From Sphingobacteriales bacterium (lineage in GTDB: Bacteria; Bacteroidota; Bacteroidia; Sphingobacteriales; Sphingobacteriaceae): a stretch of DNA of 64,000 bases. The stretch spans positions 1 to 64,000 of the forward strand of contig JAPLFD010000007.1 of assembly GCA_026390835.1 (NCBI GenBank), in the 5' to 3' direction. A program made the position numbers and the translations under genes. The notes under the pieces are model-generated. The model did not search any database, was not told the DNA's origin, and saw nothing but the letters and a program-made list of their open reading frames with translations. Position 1 is the stretch's first letter. Every line of letters starts with the position of its first letter. Shown in pieces: positions 63,412 through 64,000 of this stretch.

Positions 63412-64000
63412 TTAGTTAGGGTTTTGGGTTAAGTTAGGGTTTGCTACCAACTCGTCTGACGGAATTGGGAATACATTTCTCCAGCTTTCCACTGCTTTAC
63501 CTGGCTTAATATCACCTTTCCATGGCCATAAGTAAGTAGCATCGGTAAATTTACCAAAACGAATTAAATCCGTTCTGCGGTGACCTTCCCAATACAACTC
63601 ACGAGCACGTTCGTCTAAGATGAACGGTAAGGTTAAATCAGCCTGAACAATTGATGCAGCTACTGCACGTGTACGTAACGTGTTGATGTACGTAACAGCT
63701 GTGGTTAAGTTACCACCAGATCCACCACGTAAGGCAGCTTCGGCATAAATTAAGTATTGTTCGCCTAAACGGAATAGTGGAAAATCGATATCCATCCAGG
63801 TTAGATTTGATCCTGCAGTACCATCTGATTTAATGTTTTTAAATTTAGTTACACCATAGCCATCAGTAAAGGTTCCAATCTCATTAATTTCTATAGATTG
63901 ACCTGCTGTATGGAACTGAGAACGTTGATCTAAAGTACCTGTAACATCAGGGAATAAGTTAGGCAGGTTTTTGGTTGTACGTAAACCACCCCAACCACCA
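63412..64000 (-). CDS. SusD/RagB family nutrient-uptake lipoprotein, 5' end outside window
   Basis: The track gives only 63412-63795, starting at an internal Met. The frame is open through to the right edge (GGWGGLRTTKNLPNLFPDVT and on), so the visible 195 residues are the C-terminal part of a longer protein. SusD signatures are clear: FRLGEQYLIYAEAALRGG, TYINTLRTRA, ILDERARELYWEGHRRTDLIRFGKF and the closing VFPIPSDELVANPNLTQNPN. SusD is a surface lid on the TonB-dependent SusC channel. The susC gene is expected just beyond 64000 on the same strand. Confidence 0.93.
   Translation of the reverse strand, partial: GGWGGLRTTKNLPNLFPDVTGTLDQRSQFHTAGQSIEINEIGTFTDGYGVTKFKNIKSDGTAGSNLTWMDIDFPLFRLGEQYLIYAEAALRGGSGGNLTTAVTYINTLRTRAVAASIVQADLTLPFILDERARELYWEGHRRTDLIRFGKFTDATYLWPWKGDIKPGKAVESWRNVFPIPSDELVANPNLTQNPN

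Overview
The window comes from a low-GC chromosome of a Bacteroidota bacterium, most likely of the Sphingobacteriales/Chitinophagales type. Signs of this are a type IX secretion (T9SS) type B sorting domain beside a PorP/SprF gene, SusD/SusE proteins, phylum-typical families (DUF4290, DUF3822, DUF4199, DUF2911), promoters of the TAnnTTTG (-7) kind, and no Shine-Dalgarno sequences. Gene density is high, and most of the first 45 kb is housekeeping DNA in short operons.

Layout. 1-1.1 kb (minus): WD40 protein and a VF530-type DNA-binding protein cut by the window edge. 1.3-11 kb (plus): a dihydroorotase-like protein that lacks catalytic residues, an acidic unknown, DUF4199, two family 2 glycosyltransferases, a frameshifted membrane protein, a GH3-type acyl-adenylating enzyme, dxr, rseP, hscB and tRNA-Leu(CAA). 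11-20.6 kb: AraC regulator, nitroreductase, penicillin-acylase family protein, tRNA-Leu(TAG), tig-clpP-clpX, AMP nucleosidase and a cysteine synthase family enzyme. 20.6-23 kb (minus): small membrane protein, murA (Asp in place of the fosfomycin-target Cys) and a DUF4290 protein. 23.2-26.7 kb (plus): four translationally coupled genes for a collagen-like/beta-roll surface protein, a T9SS type B protein, PorP/SprF and a lone receiver domain. 26.7-31 kb: uvrD/pcrA, then a TPR sensor with a HisKA domain but no ATPase domain, divergent from a 48-residue lipoprotein that is absent from the ORF track. 31-45.5 kb: M20 dipeptidase, DUF255 protein, slyD-type FKBP, ABC-F, a pseudo-hydrolase lipoprotein, clpB, pyrE, Nudix, the DUF3822-rsmD-coaD operon and a RecD-like helicase.

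45.5-49.1 kb is accessory DNA. It holds an esterase gene packaged like an integron cassette (45534-46568) with an attC-like hairpin, a 21-bp minisatellite, one copy of a composite dispersed repeat, and DUF2911, DinB and DUF6624-like genes.

49.3-64 kb is a starch/maltodextrin utilisation locus. The plus strand encodes a periplasmic GH13, beta-phosphoglucomutase, GH65 maltose phosphorylase, an SDR, a second periplasmic GH13, an MFS sugar transporter, a proline-iminopeptidase-like lipoprotein and a lipoprotein GH13. Facing it on the minus strand are SusE and SusD, with SusD running off the window and SusC presumably beyond. The inferred route is: glucan capture by SusCDE, cutting by lipoprotein and periplasmic GH13 enzymes, maltose import by the MFS carrier, phosphorolysis by GH65 to glucose and beta-glucose-1-phosphate, and isomerisation by PgmB to glucose-6-phosphate.

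The observations most worth following up are the cassette with its reconstructable attC site, the TPR/HisKA sensor paired with a tiny lipoprotein, the coupled T9SS cassette, the two catalytically dead enzymes, and a cluster of promoters placed so close to ATG codons that the transcripts should be leaderless.
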